Below the pieces are notes generated by a model. The model saw nothing but the letters and a program-made list of their open reading frames with translations, was not told the origin of the DNA and made no database searches. 64,000 nt of DNA from Actinomycetospora straminea (GTDB taxonomy: Bacteria > Actinomycetota > Actinomycetes > Mycobacteriales > Pseudonocardiaceae), in contig NZ_JAQZAN010000028.1 of the NCBI RefSeq assembly GCF_028737255.1, forward strand, positions 1 through 64,000, read 5' to 3'. A program made the position numbers and the translations under genes. Position 1 is the stretch's first letter. Each line of letters begins with the position of its first letter. Below are positions 41,885 through 49,655 of the stretch, one piece after another.

Positions 41885-43297
41885 TCAGGCGCGGGTGCGC
41901 TCGGTGTCGGTCGGGGTGTTCGCGTCGAGCGGGGCGCCGGGCACGTCGGTGGTGATCCGGTCGAGCTCGCGGCCCGCGGTCTCCGGCGCGCCGACCCACA
42001 TGAAGACCACCGCGGCGAGGACGAGCACCCCGAGCAGCGTGAACGTCAGCGGCAGGCCGAGCACCGGCCAGAGCACGCTGCCGAACAGCAGCGGGGCGAA
42101 GCCGGTGACCGCGCGGCTCGACGACGACGCCCAGCCGAAGCCCGAGGCGCGCAGCTCGGTGGGGTAGAGCTCCGAGACGTAGGCGTACATGACCGGGATG
42201 ACCACCAGCGCGAACAGCCCGAACGCGCCGATGGCGACGACCGCGAGGGTCGGCGTGCCGAGCAGCAGCGAGAACGCGACGAGCGTGGCGGCGGCGATCG
42301 GGCCCGCCAGCGCGATGACCTTCTTGCGGCCCCAGCGGTCGACCACGAGCACCGAGAGCGCGACACCGACGATGCCGAGCGCGTTCATCAGCGTCGTGGA
42401 CGCGAACGCGGCGATCTCGCCGAAGCCCTCGGCGCGCAGGATCGAGGGCATCCAGCTCAGGGCGGCGTAGTAGACGAGCATGACGGCGATGAACAGCGAC
42501 CACGCGACAGCGGTGATGCGCGGGTTGAACGCCCAGACGCGGCGCAGCTGGTCGACCGCGGCGGCCCAGGCGCCGCCCCGCTTGTCCTCGGCGACGGGCT
42601 CGGGGATGGCGTAGGGCTCGGGGGTCGCACCGGTGCGGGCCACCATGTCGTCGATGACGGCGCGGGCCTCGTCCTCGCGGCCCATGCGCGACAGGTAGAG
42701 CGGCGACTCCGGCACCCCGCGGCGCACCCAGAACAGCAGCAGCGCCGGCAGGATCATCAGCACGAGCATCCAGCGCCAGTTGCCGTCGACGGGCACGAGC
42801 AGCGTCGCCGAGACGCCGGCGAGCGTGGCGCCGATCGGCCACCAGCCGTCCATGGCGGCGAGCACCCGGCCGCGCTGCTTCTTCGGCGAGAACTCGCTGA
42901 CGATCGCGTAGTCGACCGGGATGCAGCCGCCGAGGCCGACACCGGCGAGGAAGCGCAGCAGCAGGAACATCTCGATGTTCGGCGAGAGCGCGCCGAGCAC
43001 CGAGAACAGGGCGAAGACCAGCAAGGTGATGCTGAAGGCCTTCTTGCGCCCGATGCGGTCGGCCACCGTGCCCCAGGCGACGGCGCCGACCGCCATGCCG
43101 ATGAGGTTGGCCGTCGCGACCAGGCCCTTCTGCCCCGGCGTCAGCCCGAACTCGGTGCCGACCAGCGGGGTGAGGAACCCGTTGAGGGCGACGTCCCAGG
43201 CGTCGAACATGTAGCCGAGGCCGCCGATGAGGAAGATCTTGCCTTGGACGCCCCAGCGCCAGGGCAGGTCCTGGACGATCTGGTCTCCGGTGCGCAT
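41885..43297 (-). CDS. MFS transporter, probable nicotinate (or hydroxynicotinate) uptake
   Basis: The 470-residue protein has 12 predicted helices in two halves. The MFS loop motif is present as WGTVADRIGRKKAF after helix 2 and as VVDRWGRKKV in the second half; GYMFDAWDVALNGF in helix 1 resembles aromatic-acid/niacin carriers with their Asp-containing helix 1. VPESPLYLSRMGREDEA before the central loop is typical of the sugar/aromatic-acid group. Its place between nicC and the hydroxylase operon indicates uptake of nicotinate. GGGAG precedes the ATG at 43297. Confidence 0.88.
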   Translation of the reverse strand: MRTGDQIVQDLPWRWGVQGKIFLIGGLGYMFDAWDVALNGFLTPLVGTEFGLTPGQKGLVATANLIGMAVGAVAWGTVADRIGRKKAFSITLLVFALFSVLGALSPNIEMFLLLRFLAGVGLGGCIPVDYAIVSEFSPKKQRGRVLAAMDGWWPIGATLAGVSATLLVPVDGNWRWMLVLMILPALLLFWVRRGVPESPLYLSRMGREDEARAVIDDMVARTGATPEPYAIPEPVAEDKRGGAWAAAVDQLRRVWAFNPRITAVAWSLFIAVMLVYYAALSWMPSILRAEGFGEIAAFASTTLMNALGIVGVALSVLVVDRWGRKKVIALAGPIAAATLVAFSLLLGTPTLAVVAIGAFGLFALVVIPVMYAYVSELYPTELRASGFGWASSSSRAVTGFAPLLFGSVLWPVLGLPLTFTLLGVLVLAAVVFMWVGAPETAGRELDRITTDVPGAPLDANTPTDTERTRA

Positions 43298-43348
43298 CTG
43301 CGTTCGCTCCCGTCGCGGAGGGGGTGGGGGGTTCGGTCGGTCCGCGCG

Positions 43349-44617
43349 TCAGCGGGCGAACTGGTAGTGGATGGACTCGGTGTCGTGGTCCTGCAGCGGG
43401 CTGCCGTGCCACAACCAGTCGTAGGAGACGTCGGATTCCCCGTCGAACCGGCGCAGCTTCTCGTCGCGCTCGCGCTGCTCGGGGCCGTCGGGCAGGTGGT
43501 AGAAGGCCATGTTCTGCAGCGACGCGTCCTGCACCATCCCGGCGTGCTTGGCCCGCCGGTCGACGTAGCGCACGAGCGCGCCGTCGATGCCCTCGCGCGT
43601 CACCCGACCGAGCTCCTCGGCGAGCACCGCGGCGTCCTCCATCGACTGCGAGGCGCCCTGGGCCTGGTAGGGGAGCATGGCGTGGCACGCGTCGCCGAGC
43701 AGGGCGACCCGGCCGTCGACCCACACGGGGTCGCGCCGCCGGCGGTACATCGCCCAGAGCGAGACGTCCTCGGGCTTGGCCTTCGACAGCATCGCGGGCA
43801 CGCGGTCGTCCCAGTCGCCGAAGTCCGCGGCCAGCCGCTCGGGGGTCGCGGGCTCGCTCCAGTCGTCGGCGATGGTCTCCGAGCACGGCACGATCGCGAC
43901 GACGTTGAGGTACTGCCCGCCGCGGATGACGTAGTGCACGAGGTGCTTGTCCGGGCCGTACCAGATCGTCGAGTGGTAGCGGTCCACGAGGAAGCGCGTC
44001 GCCGGGTCGGCGGCGATCAGCTCGCCGGGGATCAGCGCGCGGTAGGCCATCTCGCCGGAGAAGACGAGGGTGTCCTCGAAGCCGGCGAGGTCACGGACGG
44101 CCGAGCGGATGCCGTCGGCACCGACGAGGACGTCGCCGGCGAAGCGGCGGCCGTCCTCGGCGACCGCGACGGGGCGCAGCGGGTCGGTGCGGTCGAGCTC
44201 GACGACCTTGGCACCGGTCGCGAGCTGGACGGCCGGCCCGGGCACGTCGGGGTCGACGCAGGCGTCGAGCAGGACCCGGTGCAGGTCGGCGCGGTGGTAG
44301 TGCCAGTACGGGGCGCCGTACTGGTCGATCACCCGCTGACCCAGCGGCAGCTGCGCGATGATGCTGCCGTCGGCCCAGCGGCGCCGGACCTGGTCCTCGG
44401 GCTGGGTGCGGATCGCCTCGAGCTGGGCGCGCAGCCCGAGCCCGATGAGGATGCGGCTCGCGTTCGGGGCGGTCTGGATGCCGGCCCCGATCTCGCCGAG
44501 CTCCGGGGCGGCCTCGACGACGGTGACCCGCAGGCCGCGCTGGCGCAGCGAGAGCGCCGCGCAGAGCCCGCCCAGACCCCCGCCGACGATGGTGACCTCG
44601 AACGACTGGCTCGCCAT
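43349..44617 (-). CDS. nicC: 6-hydroxynicotinate 3-monooxygenase (NicC-like FAD monooxygenase)
   Basis: The 422-residue class A flavoprotein monooxygenase has the FAD site GGGLGG (12-17), the GADGIRSAVRDL strand and GDACHAMLPYQAQGASQSMEDAAVLAEEL, all typical of salicylate- and 6-hydroxynicotinate-type hydroxylases. In the NicC reaction, NADH-dependent decarboxylative hydroxylation of 6-hydroxynicotinate gives 2,5-dihydroxypyridine, the NicX substrate. The ATG at 44617 follows GGAGGAAC. Upstream lies the same 24-base element found before nicX. It begins the leftward operon with the MFS carrier. Salicylate hydroxylase is the main alternative by family alone. Confidence 0.87.
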   Translation of the reverse strand: MASQSFEVTIVGGGLGGLCAALSLRQRGLRVTVVEAAPELGEIGAGIQTAPNASRILIGLGLRAQLEAIRTQPEDQVRRRWADGSIIAQLPLGQRVIDQYGAPYWHYHRADLHRVLLDACVDPDVPGPAVQLATGAKVVELDRTDPLRPVAVAEDGRRFAGDVLVGADGIRSAVRDLAGFEDTLVFSGEMAYRALIPGELIAADPATRFLVDRYHSTIWYGPDKHLVHYVIRGGQYLNVVAIVPCSETIADDWSEPATPERLAADFGDWDDRVPAMLSKAKPEDVSLWAMYRRRRDPVWVDGRVALLGDACHAMLPYQAQGASQSMEDAAVLAEELGRVTREGIDGALVRYVDRRAKHAGMVQDASLQNMAFYHLPDGPEQRERDEKLRRFDGESDVSYDWLWHGSPLQDHDTESIHYQFAR

Positions 44618-44656
44618 GGTGCCGTTCCTCCGATGTGGTGCTCGCGTCCGGCTGCG

Positions 44657-44680
44657 TTCAATCCGAGCACGTACTATCCG
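44657..44680 (-). promoter_or_regulatory. Shared nicotinate-cluster element upstream of nicC
   Basis: On the minus strand this 24-base stretch is identical to 33825-33848 (CGGATAGTACGTGCTC followed by GGATTGAA). It lies 40 bases before the nicC ATG. Exact conservation over 24 bases between two promoters of one pathway, 10.8 kb apart, is strong evidence for a common operator/promoter, most likely bound by the adjacent MarR protein. Confidence 0.78.
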
Positions 44681-44768
44681 GGGACGCAATACCCTGGCGG
44701 GTCCCGAGACGTGGCCGTAACAGATCGACGGGTCCCTGGAGATCCCGTCGGCGAGCCCGTCGGGGAGG

Positions 44769-45305
44769 TCAGAGCTCGGTGCGCTCCGCGACCTGCTCCC
44801 AGTGCGCGCCCAGGTCGTTGAACAGCGACGCGAGGTGCGGACGCTGCTCCGGCGGGCAGCCCGCGAGCAGGGCGTCGTCGAGCGCGCGGGCGCGGCGGAA
44901 CGTCTCCGCGAGCGCGGCGGCGCCGTCGTCGGTGAGCGTCAGGACCTTCGCCCGCGCGTCGTGCGGCGAGGCCGTCCGCGTGATGAGACCGCGGCGCTCC
45001 ATGCGCCGGCAGACGTCGGCCATCGTCGAGGTGTCGAGCGCGACCGCCCCGGCCAGCGCGGTCTGGTCGGCGTCGGGGTAGGCGCGGATCGCCGAGAGCA
45101 CGGCGAACTGGGGGCCGGTGAGCACGCCGTCGACGTGGCGGTTCCACGCGGCGAGGTAGGCCTGGTAGAGGCGGCGCGCGCCGTAGCCCGGGGCGGCGAC
45201 GAGGTCCGCGGGCGGCGCGAGGCTCACGCGCTGCCGGGCGGCGCCGCGGGACTCGCGCTCGGTCCCGTCGTGCCCGTTCTCTGCGGGTGCCGACCTCGCC
45301 GTCAC
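44769..45305 (-). CDS. MarR family regulator of the nicotinate cluster (NicR-like)
   Basis: The 178-residue protein has the MarR winged helix: LTGPQFAVLSAIRAYPDADQTALAGAVALDTSTMADVCRRMERRGLITRTASPHDARAKVLTLT is recognisable in parts (recognition helix STMADVCRRMERRG, wing DARAKVLTLT). The N-terminal 25 residues are disordered. In Pseudomonas, NicR is a MarR repressor released by 6-hydroxynicotinate. This gene lies directly upstream of nicC and has a related element (45395-45412) in its own promoter, which suggests repression of nicX, nicC and itself. The GTG at 45305 follows GAGGTGG. Confidence 0.85.
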   Translation of the reverse strand: MTARSAPAENGHDGTERESRGAARQRVSLAPPADLVAAPGYGARRLYQAYLAAWNRHVDGVLTGPQFAVLSAIRAYPDADQTALAGAVALDTSTMADVCRRMERRGLITRTASPHDARAKVLTLTDDGAAALAETFRRARALDDALLAGCPPEQRPHLASLFNDLGAHWEQVAERTEL

Positions 45306-45394
45306 CGGCCCACCTCGCCCCTCGGTGCCGGCCCGGGCACGTGAGGACTGCCGGGTCGACGGTCCCCCGGGCCCCGCCCGTCGCTCCCGCCCCA

Positions 45395-45412
45395 GATAGT
45401 ACGTGTCCGGAA
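45395..45412 (+). promoter_or_regulatory. Diverged copy of the nicotinate-cluster element upstream of marR
   Basis: GATAGTACGTGTCCGGAA matches the corresponding 18 bases of the nicX/nicC element at 15 positions and keeps the ATAGTACGTG core. It lies 90 bases before the marR start. Autoregulation by the MarR protein would explain it. Confidence 0.6.
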
Positions 45413-45434
45413 CGGCGGGCGGGGGTCGGCGACG

Positions 45435-46055
45435 TCACCGTTCGGCGAGGCTCCCGTCCGTGGCGAACGCCGGGTCCCGGCCAAGCCAGCCGACGAGGCG
45501 GGTGTACGGGTCGGCGTCGGGCGCGGTGGGGACGGGCGGGTCGAAGGGGATCGGGCCGCCGCGGGGCTCGGCGGGCAGCACCCGGTGGGCGGTCTCCTCG
45601 ACGGCCTCGGCGAGGGCCGGGTCGAGGCCGGCGGTGCGGCCCGTGGCGACGGCGAGGTCCCACGCGTGGACGGTGAGCTCCTGGACGTAGCCGAAGCCGA
45701 CGAACCGGCCGGGCATGGTGCCCCACGGCACCGTCAGCACGCGGTCGAGGACGGCGTCGTCGAGGAACCACACACGGTCGATGTCGGCGCGCGCGGTGGC
45801 GATCTCGGCGGCGTGCGTGCCGGCCGCGACCGCGGGCACGGCGTCGACGTCGGCGAAGTGCCCGCCGGCGCCGACGTGCGCGACGCGGCGGTGCACGCCG
45901 ACGAGGTGGCCGAGCAGGGCCCGGACGTCCCAGTCGGTGCACGGCGTCGGGCGGTCGAGGGCGTCGGCGGGGGTGTCGGCGGGGGTGTCGGCGACGAGCG
46001 CGCCGACCTGGTCGAGGGCGGTGCGCAGCAGGGGACGGGGGTCGGGAGCGGTCAT
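45435..46055 (-). CDS. TIGR03086-type metal-binding protein (MDMPI/DinB-like)
   Basis: The 206-residue protein has LDRPTPCTDWDVRALLGHLVGVHRR with the first His, then GYVQELTVHAWDLAVATGRTAGLD with the last His-Trp-Asp group, as in TIGR03086 proteins of the mycothiol-dependent isomerase superfamily. AGGAGG precedes the ATG at 46055. It is divergent from the WYL-domain regulator, which often controls genes of this type. A repeated AccACPADTPADTP-like segment near residue 25 reflects a short DNA repeat. The substrate is unknown. Confidence 0.8.
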   Translation of the reverse strand: MTAPDPRPLLRTALDQVGALVADTPADTPADALDRPTPCTDWDVRALLGHLVGVHRRVAHVGAGGHFADVDAVPAVAAGTHAAEIATARADIDRVWFLDDAVLDRVLTVPWGTMPGRFVGFGYVQELTVHAWDLAVATGRTAGLDPALAEAVEETAHRVLPAEPRGGPIPFDPPVPTAPDADPYTRLVGWLGRDPAFATDGSLAER

Positions 46056-46144
46056 CGGGTGCCTCCTGGCGTCGGGGTGTGCGGAGGATCGTGCGCCCCG
46101 ATACCGGACACGTGACGTCCTGTTTTCCTGACATCCTCGACGGC

Positions 46145-47107
46145 GTGCGCTCGGACCGTCTGCTCGCGACGTTGCTGCTCCTGCAGACCCACGGCCGGCT
46201 GCCCGCGCCGGAGATCGCGCGGCGCCTCGAGGTCTCCACGCGCACCGTGCGCCGCGACGTCGACGCCCTCTCCTCGGCCGGCGTGCCGGTGTACTGCGAG
46301 CGGGGGCGCCGCGGCGGGGTGGCGCTGCTCGAGGGCTACCGCACCGACGTCACCGGGATGACCGACGACGAGCTGCGCGCGCTCGTCGCGCTCGGGTCGT
46401 CGGACGGCGCGCTCGGCCCGGCGCTGGCCTCCGCGACGCGCAAGCTGGTGGCGGCGCTGCCCGCCGCGCGCCGCGAGGGTGTCGACCGGGCCCGGCGGCG
46501 CCTGCTCGTCGAGCACCAGGGCTGGCGGCACGAGCCCGAGGACCTGCCGGCCCTGCCCGCGCTCGACGCCGCGCTGGTCGCCGACGAGCGCGTCCGCCTG
46601 CACTACGCGACGGGCGACGCCGCCGTCGCCACCTGGCGCACCGTCGACCCGTACGGCCTGGTCAGCAAGGGCGGCACCTGGTACCTCGTCGCCGCGCACC
46701 GGGGGCGGCCGAAGATGTACCGGGTCAGCCGGGTCCGCGACGTCGCCCGCACCGGCACCCCCGCCCGCCGTCCCGACGACCGCGACCTCGCCGAGGTGTG
46801 GGCCGAGCTGCGCGACCGCCTGCAGGAACCCACCGAGGAGGTCTGGGTCCGGGTGCTTGCCGACCCGGCGTGGGCGCCGACCCTGCGCCGCGTCGCCCTC
46901 GCCGTGCTCGCGGGCCCGTGGCGCCAGGAGGGCACCGCCTCCGACGGCCGGGAGGTCCTCGTCGCCCCGTTCCGGTCGGTCCTGGCCGCGCGGGCGGGCC
47001 TGCTCGGCTACGGCGACGCGGTCGAGGTGCTCGAGCCCGCGAGCCTGCGGGTGGAGATGGCCGAGGCGGCGGCGCGCGTGGTGGAGCTGTATTCATCGGA
47101 AAGGTGA
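46145..47107 (+). CDS. WYL domain-containing HTH transcriptional regulator (YafY-like)
   Basis: The 320-residue protein has an N-terminal DeoR/HTH_11-type domain (RSDRLLATLLLLQTHGRLPAPEIARRLEVSTRTVRRDVDALSSAGVPVYCERGRRGG), then a WYL domain (about 140-210, VDPYGLVSKGGTWYLVAAHRGRPKMYRVSRVRDV) and a WCX C-terminal extension. WYL domains sense nucleic acid or small ligands. The GTG at 46145 is chosen because homologues begin near V/M-RSDRLL; the frame extends upstream to 46079. It is divergent from the TIGR03086 gene, its probable target. Confidence 0.87.
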   Translation: MRSDRLLATLLLLQTHGRLPAPEIARRLEVSTRTVRRDVDALSSAGVPVYCERGRRGGVALLEGYRTDVTGMTDDELRALVALGSSDGALGPALASATRKLVAALPAARREGVDRARRRLLVEHQGWRHEPEDLPALPALDAALVADERVRLHYATGDAAVATWRTVDPYGLVSKGGTWYLVAAHRGRPKMYRVSRVRDVARTGTPARRPDDRDLAEVWAELRDRLQEPTEEVWVRVLADPAWAPTLRRVALAVLAGPWRQEGTASDGREVLVAPFRSVLAARAGLLGYGDAVEVLEPASLRVEMAEAAARVVELYSSER

Positions 47108-47303
47108 GGAATTTACTCGATCACCGGTCCGCGACGGGCGGAGATGGCCAACCCGTCGTCGAATCGACGGTGAATCCGGATTCGTCGTCGATCGTGCTCC
47201 GATGACGAAGTAGATATCCGGTCGCGGTGTACGTCCTATCGGGGACGCGGACCGGAAAAAAGGGAAGGGGGGGTCGTCCGGATCGGCCACGCGCGACGAA
47301 CAC

Positions 47304-47344
47304 GACGAGCCGGGCGGAGGCCCGGGGCGACCGCCCGGCTCGTC
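47304..47344 (-). terminator. Strong stem-loop after the small secreted protein gene
   Basis: GACGAGCCGGGCGG and CCGCCCGGCTCGTC form a perfect 14-bp stem with a 13-base loop, ending 13 bases past the stop of the gene at 47358 on the minus strand. On that strand the hairpin is followed by a C-rich stretch and, further on, a run of T. Confidence 0.8.
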
Positions 47345-47357
47345 GATCAGACGTCGG

Positions 47358-47645
47358 TCACGGGTTGCAGGGGCGGCCCTGTGAGGATTCCGGGTTGCAG
47401 GAGCTCGTGTCCTCCAGGTCCTGCTGCTCCTCCGGGCTCTTGTTCCTGGTGTTCCCCTGGGTCTCGGTGCTGGTCGTGGTGCCCACCCCGGCCTGGTTGT
47501 TCCCCGGACCCTCGAAGGTCGTGCACGTGACCGTCCCCTGGTCCCTGGTGCAGTTGTCCGGCAGCGGGGCGGCGTTCGCCACACCCATCCCGCTGAACAC
47601 CAGGGCCACCGTCGCGAGAACAGCGAAGATCATTCTACGGATCAC
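47358..47645 (-). CDS. Small secreted protein with four cysteines
   Basis: The 95-residue protein starts with a clear signal peptide (MIRRMIFAVLATVALVFSGMGVANAA). The mature part is Thr/Asn/Gln/Glu-rich with four Cys (PDNCTRDQGTVTCTTF and SSCNPESSQGRPCNP), likely two disulfides outside the cell. The repeated CNP/CNPES pieces at the end are distinctive. The GTG at 47645 follows GGGGG. It sits in a patch with visibly lower GC than its neighbours and has its own strong terminator, so it may be a recent or lineage-specific gene. Function unknown. Confidence 0.75.
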   Translation of the reverse strand: MIRRMIFAVLATVALVFSGMGVANAAPLPDNCTRDQGTVTCTTFEGPGNNQAGVGTTTSTETQGNTRNKSPEEQQDLEDTSSCNPESSQGRPCNP

Positions 47646-48130
47646 GGGATGTCCCCCTTCTGTGCGTCGGCGACGTCGCCGATCAATTCAGATGCCCCGG
47701 TCACGCCGCCCCTTTGCAGATGCTTCGCCAGAGTGGCGAGGCCGAATATCCGGGTCAACACCATGACGGCAGATTGGAATCGTTCTATTCGGCCTCCACC
47801 TCTCCCGTGACACGGGGAGCGACAACGATCTCGTCGACGGGTCGATGTCGGATCGCGACCGAATGTTTTCCTCCGTGCGCCGAAGGGAGCACGAGCCCCG
47901 AGAGTGCGCGACGGCTGACCCGTCCGGAACGAGTAACTGCCGCAGGCCGGTCGGAGGCGGATCAGGGTGACCGAGCCCCATGGAGCGGAGAGCATCGGCG
48001 ACGCTGTGTGCTCGCGGCGGGACCCTCGAGGTCGTCGACCTCCGGAGAGGGCCGGGGACCGGAGAGGTGACCCGCGACTCGACCGATCACTCCTGCCGGA
48101 CCCGGTCGCGCCCGATTAGGGTCACGCGCC
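47646..48130. other. Lower-GC intergenic region without a confident gene
   Basis: This 485-base stretch separates the small secreted protein from the gene at 48131. Open frames exist on both strands (for example 47714-48070 plus and 47688-47981 minus) but their codons lack the G/C third-position bias of real genes here and their products match nothing. It should contain the promoter for the secreted protein near 47660-47720 and one for the gene at 48131. I see no RNA gene or repeat. Confidence 0.6.
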
Positions 48131-48709
48131 ATGACGACGGTGTTGGTGACCGGTGGCGGCGAGCGACTGGCGGAGGTGGCCGAGGCCATCCGCGCGACGG
48201 GGGCAGAGACCACGGTGGTCGACACCCTCGACCGCCTCGGCGAGGCGGTGCGCGGGACGACCTTCGACGCCTACGTGCAGCTGCCGGTGGCCATGACGCC
48301 GCGGAGCGGCAGCCTCGTGTCGCGCGTCGAGCAGTTCCTCTCCGAGGGCCTGCTGTCCCGCTTCCGCGCGGCGGAGACCGTGCTGCCCGTGCTGTCGGAC
48401 TCGGCGACCGTGATCCTCGTCGGCGGGCAGACCAACGTCGACACGGACGCCCCGGACGACCAGGAGGCGCGCACCGCCCTGATGCGGGTGCTCGCCCACG
48501 CCCTGCGTGCCGAGCGGGCGCCCGGCCACCTGCGGGTGCGCACCGCGGGCCCGGGCTGGAGCGGCGCCGACATCGCCGCGGCGCTGTCCGGGGGCGCGCC
48601 GGGCGGGGACGGCGGCGCGACCGAGCAGGGCGGCGACCGCCAGGCGATCGGCAAGGCCTACGCCGACTGGCGCGCCGAGGTGCTGGGCCTCGCCCGCGTG
48701 GAGTTCTGA
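48131..48709 (+). CDS. Rossmann-fold protein resembling a degenerate short-chain dehydrogenase
   Basis: The 192-residue protein begins TTVLVTGGGERLAEVAEAIRATGAETTVVDT, like an NAD-binding strand-turn-helix but with GGGERL in place of the usual Gly pattern. A central SATVILVGGQTNVD strand follows, with no YxxxK catalytic pair. It probably keeps the SDR fold without SDR chemistry and may bind a ligand or partner. The start is the ATG at 48131. A GH43-like pseudogene follows after 40 bases. I do not recognise a named family. Confidence 0.6.
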   Translation: MTTVLVTGGGERLAEVAEAIRATGAETTVVDTLDRLGEAVRGTTFDAYVQLPVAMTPRSGSLVSRVEQFLSEGLLSRFRAAETVLPVLSDSATVILVGGQTNVDTDAPDDQEARTALMRVLAHALRAERAPGHLRVRTAGPGWSGADIAAALSGGAPGGDGGATEQGGDRQAIGKAYADWRAEVLGLARVEF

Positions 48710-48749
48710 GGCCCGACGCTGTCGGGGCCCGGTCGTAGCGTGCGCCGGC

Positions 48750-49655
48750 ATGGGCGAGTCACCGGTCCCCGACGGCAACCCGATCATCCGGTCGGTCGAC
48801 ACGTCCGACCCGGCGGTCCTCGTCCACGACGGGGTCGCCTACCTCTACACCGGGCACGACGAGGCGCCGGAGGACGCGGCGCGCTACGTCATGCGCGACT
48901 GGCTGTGCTTCTCGTCGACCGACCTGCGGACGTGGACCCCGCACGGCCCGCTGCTGCGCGTCGAGGACTTCGCGTGGGCCCGTGACGGGGCGAAGGCGGG
49001 TTGCGTCGTCGAGCGGCACGGCCGCTTCTGGTGGTACGTCGCGACCAACCACGCGACGGTGCCGGGCGGGGCGATCGGGGTGGCCGTCGCCGATCACCCC
49101 ACCGGTCCGTTCCGCGACGCGCTCGGGCAGGCGCTGGTCACCGACGACATCCCCGACGGCCGGGTCCCCGACGGGCCGGACCACACCAACGACCCGTGGG
49201 TGCACGTCCACGACGGGCAGGCCCGGCTGTGATGGGGCAAGCACCGCTGCTTCTCCGCGCCGCTCGACGACACCATGACCGCCCTGGCCGGCCCCGTCAC
49301 CGAGATCGACCTGCCCGACTTCGAGGAGGGCGTGCACGTCCACGAGCGAGAGGGCTGGTTCTACCTCTGCTACGGCCACGGCTACCCGCAGCGCGTCGCC
49401 TGGGCCCGCAGCCGCCGGCCCGACGGCCCGTGGACGGTCGAGGGGATCGTCAACGAGCTCGCGGGCAACTGCGCGACCAACCGCCCGTGTCCCGTGGCGT
49501 TCGGGGGACAGTGGTGGTTCTTCTACCACAACGGCGGGCTGCCGGGCGGGGGCAGTCGACGTCGCTCGGTGTGCGTCGACCGCCTCCACCACGACGCCGA
49601 CGGGCGCCTCGCGCGGGTCCGGATGACGAGCGAGGGGCCGCTCGCGTCAGGCTGA
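48750..49655 (+). pseudogene. Glycosyl hydrolase family 43-like gene interrupted by an in-frame TGA
   Basis: One frame from ATG 48750 to 49655 encodes a five-bladed propeller-type glycosidase of about 300 residues. NPIIRSVDTSDPAVLV supplies the Asp base, HTNDPWVHVHDGQARL the second Asp, EEGVHVHEREGWFYL the Glu acid, and later blades follow. At 49230-49232 the frame has TGA directly after QARL, and WGKHRCFSAPLDDTM continues in the same frame. Family members have an aromatic or aliphatic residue there (YLxWG). The gene is therefore inactivated by one nonsense codon, read through, or mis-sequenced. A second piece could start at ATG 49275 but would lack two catalytic residues. Confidence 0.8.

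Noticed and set aside
47714-48070. Open frames in the lower-GC gap (also 47642-47995 and 47688-47981 on the other strand)
   Set aside because: Codon third positions lack the G/C bias of real genes here, products have no domain, and all three compete for the same DNA.
49230-49232. TGA as a selenocysteine codon in the GH43-like gene
   Set aside because: No SECIS-like hairpin is visible right after the TGA, the family has no Cys there, and no sel genes are in the window.
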